Assembly (NCBI GenBank): GCA_034411955.1
Contig: DAOUMF010000151.1
Location: forward strand, 1 to 21,890
Direction: 5' to 3'
DNA from: DAOUMF01 sp034411955
GTDB taxonomy: Bacteria; Chloroflexota; Dehalococcoidia; SM23-28-2; RBG-16-64-32
Length of the DNA stretch: 21,890 nt
Positions 14,643 to 21,231 of the stretch are shown here, piece after piece. A program made the translations under genes and the position numbers. Within the stretch, counting starts at the first letter, position 1. Each line of letters opens with the position of its first letter. The notes below the pieces were generated by a model that did no database searches, was not told where the DNA came from, and saw only the letters and a list, made by a program, of their open reading frames with translations.

Positions 14643-17600
14643 CTAGGGCGGGCAGGCGAAGGCGAAGTAGGCCACCTTCTCGCTCACGTGGCCCGTCTCG
14701 GCGTCCAGCGACTGCTCTTCGTCGACCTGGACCTTGATAGCGGAGGTGGACTTGTTCTTCCAGCGCAGGCTGGCGGTATTGCCACCGTTCATGGTGTTCA
14801 TGTCGGCCAGGAAGCAAGGAGGTGTGGGGTAGGTGTTGCTGAAGGAGATGGAGGAGAAGGTATGGTCAACGCCGGTCTTGGTTCCCACCTCGTAGGCCAT
14901 GGGGTCGTCGACGGTGCCGGTGCCTGGTTGCCAGGCGATGTAACCGATGGTCTCCACTTTGTGCACGTTGTCCTGGGCTTCTTGCTCCTGCATCCTCACT
15001 TGGAAGCTGGAGGCGGCGACATTCTGGACTCTGGTGGTGACGGCGTCAGAGCCGTTGAAGGTCATGGTGGAGGTGACGACGGCAGGTGGTGCGGGGAAGG
15101 AGGTGTCGAGCGAGCGGGTGACGGAGGTGGTGGTGGCGCTGGTGTTGAGCTTGCCGGCTTCGACGCGGTCGCCGTTGGTCAGGACGTAGCTGCCGGCCTC
15201 CATGACGACGTAGTCGACCTCTTCGTAGACGTGAGTACCGTCCTGGTAGTCCCATTCCTGGAGCCTGATCTGGAAGCTGTTGCCGGTGACGTTGCGAATG
15301 CGCACGGTGGTTGGGCCGGACCCGTTGGAGCTGGGCGGCCGGGCCACCACCACGGGGTTGCTGAAGGTCTTGGTGAGGCTCACCGTCTTCCAGGCGTCGT
15401 CCAGGGTCAACTTGCCTGTCTCCAGCCAGATGGGGCAGGCGAAGGCGAAGTAAGCCACCTTCTCGCTCACGTGCCCCGTCTCAGCGTCCAGCGACTGCTC
15501 TTCGTCGACCTGGACCTTGATAGCGGAGGTGGACTTGTTCTTCCAGCGCAGGCTGGCGGTATTGCCACCGTTCGTGGTGTTCATGTCGGCCAGGAGGCAA
15601 GGGGGGCTGGCGTAGGCGTTGCCGAAGGTGATGGAGGAGAAGGTGTCGGTGACGCCGTCTTTGAAGCCGGCCTCGTAGTCGGTGGAGTCGTCGACGGTGC
15701 CGGAGCCTGGTTTCCAGGCGATGTAACCGATGGTCTCCACTTTGTGCACGTTGTCCTGCGCTTCTTGCTCCTGCATCCTCACTTGGAAGCTGGAGGCGGC
15801 GACATTGTGGACTCTGGTGGTGACGGCGTCAGAGCCGTTGAAGGTCATGATGGAGGTGATGATGGCAGGCGGCGTGGGGAAGGAGGTGCCGAGCGAGCGG
15901 GTGACGGAGGAGGTGGTGGCGCTGGTGTTGAGCTTGCCGGCTTCGACGCGGTCGCCGTTGGTCAGGACGTAGCTGCCGGCCTCCATGACGACGTAGTCGA
16001 CCTCTTCGTTCACGTGGATACCGTCCAGGTAGTCCCATTCCTGGAGCCTGATCTGGAAGCTGTTGCCGGTGACGTTGCGTATGCGCAGGGTGGTTGGGCC
16101 GGACCCGTTGGAGCTGGGCGGCCGGGCCACCACCACGGGGTTGCTGAAGGTCTTGGTGAGGCTCACCGTCTTCCAGGCGTCGTCCAGCATCACCCTTCCC
16201 ACCTCCAGCTCAGAATCGGCCAGGGCGTCGATGCTGCCTCCTGCGGACATATCGAAGAAATAGGGACCTCCCTCGCTGCCGGAGTAGGCGTAAACCCTGA
16301 GGGTGTAGGGCCCGTCGGGGGCCGAGGCGATGCCAATCGTCTCCTGGCGCGTCGTTGTCTCAGATGGATCGACCTGGCTGCCGTCCTTGTCCAGCAGCTC
16401 CATGTCGAAGTCCAGCAGGCTGCTCCATGTGGGCATGACGAGGGCTATAGCGAGAGGCTGGGCCGGATCCGTGACTTCGATGGTGAAGTGGTCGCTGTCA
16501 CCGGCGCCGGCCAGCTCCTGGGATACGAAGTGGTGCTCGGGCAGATCGATGTTGGTGCCGCTGGCGTTCGCCGCGACCCGTATCGCCTCGTAGGCGTCCA
16601 GCCGCCCGGCGCCGTAATCGAAGTCCTTGCCGGCAGGCCCCCAGTCCACAGCCGTGCCAGTGATGATGGACTTGACGTCGGCGGGGGTGAGCGCGGGATC
16701 AGCGTGGAGCATCAGGGCGGCAACGCCGGCCACGAAAGGACTGGACATGCTGGTGCCGCTGATGTTCTTGTAGCCGTTGGTCGTGCCGCCTGAGGCGGCC
16801 ATTATGTTGACGCCTGGCCCGACAACGTCGGGCTTCGTGCGGCCGTCGGCCGTAGGGCCGCGGCTCGAGAAGCAGGCCAAGTAGAAGCCGCCAACGGGCA
16901 GAGGCCCGCAGGTGGCAGAAAGGGCGCTGCCGTGGGCCGGATCGGCCATGGCCCCCACCGTGATGGCATCCTCGGCTGCTCCCGGGGACCCGATGGTGCA
17001 TGAGGCGGGGCCGCTGTTGCCGGCGGCAACCGCTGCGACCAAGCCGGCATCCACGGCGTCGTTCGTCAGTTGGGACATGGCGTCGTTTCCCGTGGAGCAG
17101 GTATCGCTGACCAGGCTCATGTTAAGGACGCGGATGTTGTAGGTGTCCTTGTTGTCGATCACCCACTGGATGCCGGCGGCGATCTGACTCGTGCTGCCCA
17201 TGCACGCCTCTCCCCCTCCCGGGAGCGGCTGCATGCCCATCACCTTGATTCCCACCAGGGCGGCAGCCGGGGCGACGCCGGCGAACGCTGGGTTCCCCTG
17301 GCCTTCGCCAGCCACTATCGAGGAGACGTGAGTGCCGTGGTAGTCGCACTCTTCGCCCTCGTCGTAGGGGGACGGCTGGCCGTTGACGAAATCCTGCCAG
17401 GCCAGCACCTTGCCTCCGTCAAGGTCTACGTGGCCGGTGTCGATCCCCGTGTCGAGGACGGCGACAACGATGTCGCCCGTGCTGTACGTGCCAAGGCCGT
17501 CTGCGTTGCCGTCCAGGTCAAAGTCGGATCGCGCTTTGCCGACCCCGAACCAAGCGGTGGCTTGGTCAAGGGCGGGCCTTACGGGTCGGTCCCATTCGAT

Positions 17601-17975
17601 GTGAGCGACTTCGTCGAGCCGGGACAGGGCGAGAACCTGGGCCTTGGTCAGGGTAGCGGCGAAGCCGGCGACGCTCGGGTAGCTGAACCGCATGTCGAAT
17701 GGGCCGACGCTCCGCTGCAGGCGTTTCACGCTATCGGCGGCGAGGTGATCGCTGAGGAGCACGATCGCCGGGAAGGTCTGGCCGAGATCAGCCGGAGCGA
17801 GGAGGCTCTTCAAGTCGTCGAAGATCTTCTCGTCGTTGCCCTCGGCACCTTGCGCGGATGCGGGTGGGGTCGGCTGTTGGGCGTTAGCTGGGCCCGCCGC
17901 TAGGAGCAGTGCGACCGCCACGGCCACCGCGGCCGTGGCCCGCAACACGGACGTCAACTCGCCGAACGATGTCAC
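14643..17975 (-). CDS. Secreted subtilisin-like serine protease (S8) with PPC-like domain and six H-lectin-like modules
   Basis: A 1110-residue exported protease. Residues 1-32 are a signal peptide (hydrophobic core, ANA cleavage site). Residues ~69-136 form an I9-type inhibitor propeptide. The S8 domain (~169-470) has the full triad: Asp175 in AVLDTGID, His213 in HGTHVSS, Ser409 in SGTSMSSP, with oxyanion Asn320 in AAGNSGP. Residues ~470-580 resemble a pre-peptidase C-terminal domain. The tail holds six ~70-residue modules in two near-identical blocks of three (597-667, 684-757, 776-848; 858-928, 945-1018, 1037-1109). Each has a TF..P pattern, R.rNvt..sF.vr.qE and a closing YVV/YIAW/YFAF strand, resembling H-type lectin domains, so they may bind glycans. 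The frame is open to 18131, but GTG 17975 is chosen for its AAGGAG site 5 nt upstream, its signal peptide and a promoter just ahead. The protein may process or attach to surface glycoproteins (inference). Confidence 0.9.
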   Translation of the reverse strand: MTSFGELTSVLRATAAVAVAVALLLAAGPANAQQPTPPASAQGAEGNDEKIFDDLKSLLAPADLGQTFPAIVLLSDHLAADSVKRLQRSVGPFDMRFSYPSVAGFAATLTKAQVLALSRLDEVAHIEWDRPVRPALDQATAWFGVGKARSDFDLDGNADGLGTYSTGDIVVAVLDTGIDTGHVDLDGGKVLAWQDFVNGQPSPYDEGEECDYHGTHVSSIVAGEGQGNPAFAGVAPAAALVGIKVMGMQPLPGGGEACMGSTSQIAAGIQWVIDNKDTYNIRVLNMSLVSDTCSTGNDAMSQLTNDAVDAGLVAAVAAGNSGPASCTIGSPGAAEDAITVGAMADPAHGSALSATCGPLPVGGFYLACFSSRGPTADGRTKPDVVGPGVNIMAASGGTTNGYKNISGTSMSSPFVAGVAALMLHADPALTPADVKSIITGTAVDWGPAGKDFDYGAGRLDAYEAIRVAANASGTNIDLPEHHFVSQELAGAGDSDHFTIEVTDPAQPLAIALVMPTWSSLLDFDMELLDKDGSQVDPSETTTRQETIGIASAPDGPYTLRVYAYSGSEGGPYFFDMSAGGSIDALADSELEVGRVMLDDAWKTVSLTKTFSNPVVVARPPSSNGSGPTTLRIRNVTGNSFQIRLQEWDYLDGIHVNEEVDYVVMEAGSYVLTNGDRVEAGKLNTSATTSSVTRSLGTSFPTPPAIITSIMTFNGSDAVTTRVHNVAASSFQVRMQEQEAQDNVHKVETIGYIAWKPGSGTVDDSTDYEAGFKDGVTDTFSSITFGNAYASPPCLLADMNTTNGGNTASLRWKNKSTSAIKVQVDEEQSLDAETGHVSEKVAYFAFACPIWLETGKLTLDDAWKTVSLTKTFSNPVVVARPPSSNGSGPTTVRIRNVTGNSFQIRLQEWDYQDGTHVYEEVDYVVMEAGSYVLTNGDRVEAGKLNTSATTTSVTRSLDTSFPAPPAVVTSTMTFNGSDAVTTRVQNVAASSFQVRMQEQEAQDNVHKVETIGYIAWQPGTGTVDDPMAYEVGTKTGVDHTFSSISFSNTYPTPPCFLADMNTMNGGNTASLRWKNKSTSAIKVQVDEEQSLDAETGHVSEKVAYFAFACPP
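14649..15416 (-). repeat. Large direct repeat, C-terminal copy (783-bp period)
   Basis: This block encodes the last three lectin-like modules. It is nearly identical to 15432-16199 at a constant offset of 783 bp (261 codons), with long perfect stretches, for example the region encoding NGGNTASLRWKNKSTSAIKV. Differences are scattered single bases, so the duplication or its homogenisation is recent. Confidence 0.93.
15432..16199 (-). repeat. Large direct repeat, N-terminal copy (783-bp period)
   Basis: Partner of 14649-15416, encoding the first three lectin-like modules of the subtilase. The copies are joined by a short spacer encoding IWLET. Confidence 0.93.
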
Positions 17976-17980
17976 CACCG

Positions 17981-17986
17981 CTCCTT
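17981..17986 (-). promoter_or_regulatory. Ribosome-binding site that sets the subtilase start
   Basis: AAGGAG on the minus strand lies 5 nt before GTG 17975 (a second GTG at 17978 is only 2 nt away). Translation from here starts directly with the signal peptide, whereas starting at 18131 would put 52 polar residues in front of it. Confidence 0.65.
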
Positions 17987-18008
17987 GTCGCACTTCAGAG
18001 CATGTTGC

Positions 18009-18037
18009 ATTCTCGACCCAATCCAGGGAACGGACAA
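18009..18037 (-). promoter_or_regulatory. Candidate promoter of the subtilase gene
   Basis: Minus strand: -35-like TTGTCC (18037-18032), 17-bp spacer, -10-like GAGAAT (18014-18009). Four of six consensus bases in each box. The start would be near 18002, about 27 nt before the GTG. Moderate to low confidence, but the position agrees with the chosen start. Confidence 0.35.
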
Positions 18038-18141
18038 GACCGCGCCTGGCGTCGGGCGGAGCGGCGGGGTGAGTGTCGGGCTGAAGGACCTCACACCCAG
18101 CTCCGTTGACGTGAGTTGCGCCACATGCCAAGGCCTGCCCG

Positions 18142-19299
18142 CTAGTAGCTCAGGGGGTCGCTGGGGGCCAGCACCTCTACCCAGGTCTGGCCGCGGTTGA
18201 AGGCGATCTCGTTGTCCTCGGCGTCGTAGAAACGGGTGCGCTCGGTGGGGTTGGGCTTCTCCCAGCTACCGTCGATGGCGACGCCGTCCTGAAAGACGAC
18301 GGCCCGCCCGTCGCCGGTAGTGCGGTACAGGAGGTGGGCCGTGCCGTCGCCGGCGGACCAGGCATCTGTGACCATCACCGCCACGTTCTTGGCGCGGATG
18401 CGCTGGCCGCTGGCGCCGTCCTTGTGCGGGGCGCCGCCCATGGTGCGCAGGTAGGAGTTCGTTTGGGGGTCGTAGGTCCAGCGCACGGCGTAGTCGGAGA
18501 AGAAGGGCCCTCCGAAACCGAGATCGACCGCATCGGCGGTGACGGCGTTGGGGTCGCGGGCGCGGGCCGGGTTGTCCTCCTTGAACGTCCAGGGATCGAT
18601 GGCAGGCGGCCCGCTCCAGCCGTTGAGGGCGGCCTGCTCCCAGAGGGCGTCGCTGTTGGCGATGCCGTCGTGGGGGCCGCTGCGCTTGGGATCGCGCTCG
18701 AACAGGGGCTCGTCGTAGAAGAAGCCGTCCAGATCCCTGATGCCCAGGCGGGAGATGGTGGACGGGACATCGGCGGCGCCGTCGGATCTGGCGAACCCCC
18801 AGTGGACGAAGATGGCGTCCAGTTCGGCCGTCCAGTCTAGATAGTAGGCGCGGGCCGAGCGCACCGGCTCTATAACGCCGGGATCGTTGCGCCAGTAGAC
18901 GGCCAGGAAGCGGGTGATCCCCCCCTCGGCGACGGCCTCGAAGACAAGCTCGGCCTTATCCAGGTTGACCTGGGGCCGCGCACCGTCGGCGAGGTTGTCC
19001 AGCATGACCGCCAGGGGCAGGCGGGTCTGCATCTCTTGGAGCTGTTCCGGATAGACAAGAACGCCGTCGATGAGGGTGGGTTCGGTCGGAGGAGGGGTGG
19101 GAGTCGCTTTGGGAGCAGGCGTGCGAGCGACTGAAAGGACGGGTGGGGAGGCAGGTTCGTCAGAGCCGAAGAGGGCGCCGGTGGCGAGGAGGGCGCTGCC
19201 GAGGGCGGCGAGAGCAAGGAGCAGCGCCCCCCCGGCCACGACGACCCGGCGCCTGCGCCTGCTAGCGAGGAACGATGGGAGCCTGAGCTTGTACTTCAT
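18142..19299 (-). CDS. Membrane-anchored DUF3048 (YerB-like) protein
   Basis: A 385-residue protein with a short basic N-terminus (SRRRRRV), one membrane helix (~19-44), a proline/threonine-rich linker (~49-75) and two extracytoplasmic DUF3048 domains. Family hallmarks: RLPLAVMLDNLADGARPQVNLDKAELVFE (93-121), EGGITRFLAVYW (125-136), EPVRSAR (144-150), DAIFVHWGFA (161-170), and in the C-terminal half GQRIRAKNVAVMV and KPNPTERTRFYD. DUF3048 proteins such as Bacillus YerB are usually lipoproteins; here the lipobox Cys is missing, so it is anchored by the helix. The molecular function of the family is not established; cell-envelope roles are likely. It sits 65 bp downstream of the flippase gene and 166 bp before the subtilase start, so it may be co-transcribed with the flippase. 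Start ATG, with only a weak ribosome-binding site. Confidence 0.92.
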   Translation of the reverse strand: MKYKLRLPSFLASRRRRRVVVAGGALLLALAALGSALLATGALFGSDEPASPPVLSVARTPAPKATPTPPPTEPTLIDGVLVYPEQLQEMQTRLPLAVMLDNLADGARPQVNLDKAELVFEAVAEGGITRFLAVYWRNDPGVIEPVRSARAYYLDWTAELDAIFVHWGFARSDGAADVPSTISRLGIRDLDGFFYDEPLFERDPKRSGPHDGIANSDALWEQAALNGWSGPPAIDPWTFKEDNPARARDPNAVTADAVDLGFGGPFFSDYAVRWTYDPQTNSYLRTMGGAPHKDGASGQRIRAKNVAVMVTDAWSAGDGTAHLLYRTTGDGRAVVFQDGVAIDGSWEKPNPTERTRFYDAEDNEIAFNRGQTWVEVLAPSDPLSY

Positions 19300-19364
19300 C
19301 TATCAATGCTACCCGTATGATGAGTTGTCGAATCGCGGTCTGCAACTGTGGCATTGGCAGGAGC

Positions 19365-20717
19365 CTAGGTGGCGTTCTTCTCGGCGGGCAGGGCCCGCGC
19401 CCGCAGCCTGCAGAGCAGGTCGCCGTAGAAGCGGCGGTCGCTGGGGCGGAAGATCAGGGCCTGCCACACGCTGCCGCCAGAGACCTGGCGGTACCAATAG
19501 AGGGTGGCGGCCAGGGAAGCGACGTAGGCGATGGAGGAAGCGATGGCGGCGCCCTTCACCTCAAGGGTGGGGATTAGGGCTAGGTCCAGGGACAACGTCA
19601 CCCCCAGAGCGATGAAGGTGGCGTAGGTGTTGTAGATCACCCGGCCCTGGCTGAACAGGTAGCTTCCCAGGACGCGGGTGGCGCTGGCGGCGATGACGCC
19701 GGGCATCAGGAGCATGAGGGGTGTGGTGGCCGGGGTGAAGTCGCCGCCGAAGAGGACGCGTATTAGGACGGGCGAGGCCGCCATGAGCACGGCGGCCGCC
19801 CCGACGCTGACGAGGATGGTGTTGCGAGACACCAGAGGGGTCATCTCCTGGGCCCGCTGGCTGTCCATCTGGGTGAGGCGAGGCAGGAGCACCATGGCCA
19901 CTGCTGAGGAGATCCACCACACGCTCTCGCCCAGGCCAACGGCTACGGTGTAGTGGCCGACAGCGGCGCGGGAGACGAAGGCCGCCACGAGAAACTGGTC
20001 GAGGCGGTAGTTGAAGAGCTGGGCCAGGTTGGCGATCTGCCCTTGGGCCCCATAGCGGATCTGTTCCTTGAGGACGTGCCATTGGGGCCGCAGGACGCCT
20101 CGGAGGTCCACATTGCGGACGCCGATGAAGGCCAGCGCCAGGAGGTCCGCCAGGATGAAGGAGCCGGCCCAGGCGGCCAGGGCGCTGAACACGTCCAGGA
20201 CGTCGGCGGCGTACAGGCCCCCGACGATGAGGAGCCCCGACAGCCCCTGGCTGACAGCCACGGCGGTCAGGGCCACAAAACGACTGGAGCCGTGGAGGAA
20301 GGAGGTGAGCAGGACGTAGGCGACCACGGCCGGCAGCGCGGCGGCGTACAGCCAGAAGGCTCGGCCCGAGACGAACAGATGGGGTTCGGCGATGAGGCCG
20401 AAGGCGGCGACCAGCGCCCAGGTCAGCGCAGACGTGACAGCCAGGACGAAGAGGGTGCCCGCGAGGAGCACACGATACGAGTAGGTACCCTTGTTCAGGA
20501 AGAAGATGTTGCCTAGGCCGACCCCCAGGTTGACGATGCCGCCGGCCACAAGGACGGCCAGGAAGAAGAGGGCGTACGTGCCCAGTCCCTCGTCGCCGAG
20601 GCCACGGGCGAGGACGATGCGGAGGCCGAAGGCCAGGCCGTAAATGGCGATCTGCGAGAGGAAGACCAGGTTGACGTTTAGGAAGAAGTCGTCCCGACTC
20701 CCGCCCTGCTCCTGCAT
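19365..20717 (-). CDS. Wzx-like oligosaccharide flippase (polysaccharide biosynthesis family, MOP superfamily)
   Basis: A 450-residue polytopic membrane protein with about a dozen or more hydrophobic helices spread along its length, matching the usual size of Wzx/MurJ-like flippases. The N-terminal pattern FLNVNLVFLSQIAIYGLAF followed by RIVLARGLGDEGLGTYALFF is typical: helix 1, then the conserved R..G.e.lG.y loop. Mid-protein QIRYGAQGQIANLAQLFNYRLDQFLVAAFVS is the family's second-half signature. It would flip an undecaprenyl-linked glycan to the outside and thus complete the pathway begun by the plus-strand operon, though it lies in its own minus-strand unit. ATG start; the DUF3048 gene follows after 65 bp. 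Lipid II flipping is less likely given the glycan-gene context. Confidence 0.9.
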   Translation of the reverse strand: MQEQGGSRDDFFLNVNLVFLSQIAIYGLAFGLRIVLARGLGDEGLGTYALFFLAVLVAGGIVNLGVGLGNIFFLNKGTYSYRVLLAGTLFVLAVTSALTWALVAAFGLIAEPHLFVSGRAFWLYAAALPAVVAYVLLTSFLHGSSRFVALTAVAVSQGLSGLLIVGGLYAADVLDVFSALAAWAGSFILADLLALAFIGVRNVDLRGVLRPQWHVLKEQIRYGAQGQIANLAQLFNYRLDQFLVAAFVSRAAVGHYTVAVGLGESVWWISSAVAMVLLPRLTQMDSQRAQEMTPLVSRNTILVSVGAAAVLMAASPVLIRVLFGGDFTPATTPLMLLMPGVIAASATRVLGSYLFSQGRVIYNTYATFIALGVTLSLDLALIPTLEVKGAAIASSIAYVASLAATLYWYRQVSGGSVWQALIFRPSDRRFYGDLLCRLRARALPAEKNAT

Positions 20718-20740
20718 CGACGCTAGCCTACCTCGCGCCC

Positions 20741-20770
20741 AGTGTAAGCGGCGGCCGGTGCGGCGGCCAA
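20741..20770 (-). promoter_or_regulatory. Weak candidate promoter of the flippase gene
   Basis: Minus strand: TTGGCC (20770-20765), 18-bp spacer, TACACT (20746-20741). Four of six matches in each box and the right position, 24 bp ahead of the ATG. Confidence 0.3.
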
Positions 20771-20781
20771 GGCCGCATTTC

Positions 20782-20811
20782 TCGACAGCCGGAGCACGCC
20801 TCTGCTAACAT
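20782..20811 (+). promoter_or_regulatory. Candidate promoter of the tRNA-Pro gene
   Basis: -35 TCGACA (20782-20787, five of six), 18-bp spacer, -10 TAACAT (20806-20811, four of six). Transcription would start near 20818, about 11 nt before the tRNA 5' end, a usual distance. Confidence 0.45.
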
Positions 20812-20828
20812 TCATCTGCGATCTACGA

Positions 20829-20906
20829 CGGGGTGTAGCGCAGTCAGGCTAGAGCGCACGGTTCGGGACCGTGAGGTCGGCGGTTCGAATCCGCCCACCC
20901 CGACCA
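20829..20906 (+). tRNA. tRNA-Pro, anticodon CGG
   Basis: The cloverleaf can be folded by eye. Acceptor CGGGGTG (20829-20835) pairs fully with CACCCCG (20896-20902). The anticodon stem CACGG (20857-20861) pairs with CCGTG (20869-20873) around loop TTCGGGA, giving anticodon CGG (20864-20866) with T33 and G37. The T arm is GGCGG-TTCGAAT-CCGCC. Discriminator A is followed by an encoded CCA ending at 20906. The D arm GCGC/GAGC has one G-A mismatch. It reads CCG proline codons, as expected in a GC-rich genome. Confidence 0.95.
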
Positions 20907-21009
20907 TTCCGAGACTACTCTTCCCCGGACTCCACTGTGCCATTGGCCCGGGCCGATACGTGCGCATTCCCTGTCTAGGAAGAACGCTTCGACATGGCCC
21001 GAGTTGCTC

Positions 21010-21037
21010 TTGCCATCCTTGACAGACGTGGTACACT
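21010..21037 (+). promoter_or_regulatory. Candidate extended -10 promoter of the TPR gene
   Basis: -35 TTGCCA (21010-21015, five of six), 16-bp spacer, -10 TACACT (21032-21037) preceded by the TGG extension. A perfect TTGACA at 21019-21024 also exists but has no -10 at a proper distance. Transcription would start near 21044. Confidence 0.4.
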
Positions 21038-21039
21038 GT

Positions 21040-21076
21040 ATCGTCTGCGAGGCCAAGAAAGGGTACAGCAGACGGT
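21040..21076 (+). promoter_or_regulatory. Hairpin at the very start of the TPR gene leader
   Basis: ATCGTCTGC (21040-21048) pairs with GCAGACGGT (21068-21076), nine pairs including one G-T, around a 19-nt purine-rich loop. It lies at the predicted transcript 5' end: it could protect the RNA, be part of a regulatory leader, or be an operator in DNA. Confidence 0.35.
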
Positions 21077-21231
21077 AACGAAGTGCAAAATCTTTCGTCT
21101 AAATCGGTTGACGGAGTGGCAACCTGCAGAACCGCGGTAGCGTTATAACCGTAGCATAACAAGACCGCGTCGCAGGTGCCGATCAGTCGCGGTTCCAGTG
21201 TGAAACAACGGTTCAACTAGGGGAGCGGAGG

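Larger units (their letters stand above)
20907..21231 (+). other. 325-bp region after the tRNA: promoter and structured leader, no gene
   Basis: No supported gene. The first ~100 bp show only a GGCCCGGGCC palindrome (20945-20954). From 21010 it carries a promoter and then a ~190-nt untranslated leader with several inverted repeats: 21040-21048/21068-21076, the palindrome ACCGCGGT (21131-21138), and ACCGCG (21164-21169)/CGCGGT (21188-21193). It ends with a good ribosome site, GGAG (21222-21225), before the TPR gene. Confidence 0.55.

Noticed and set aside
14430..16793. A 787-codon open frame on the plus strand opposite the subtilase
   Set aside because: It is fully antisense to a gene with clear catalytic motifs, is extremely rich in Gly, Val, Ala and Asp as expected from reading GC-rich codons backwards, and repeats with the same 783-bp period as the real gene. 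It also begins inside the WecG gene.
17976..18131. 52-residue N-terminal extension of the subtilase
   Set aside because: It would place polar residues before the signal peptide, overlaps the predicted promoter, and lacks a ribosome site, while GTG 17975 has AAGGAG at 5 nt.
20829..20906. tRNA-Pro as attachment site of an integrated element
   Set aside because: No integrase gene and no repeated copy of the tRNA 3' end is seen in the window; the neighbouring genes look like core or glycan genes.
21019..21024. Perfect TTGACA as the -35 box of the TPR gene promoter
   Set aside because: No acceptable -10 box lies 15-19 bp downstream; TTGCCA at 21010 with the extended -10 at 21029 fits better.
20812..21216. 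Minus-strand open frame encoding a GVGGFEPPTSRSRT-type peptide
   Set aside because: This peptide is the well-known false translation of the strand opposite a tRNA gene; it overlaps the tRNA-Pro T arm and anticodon arm.
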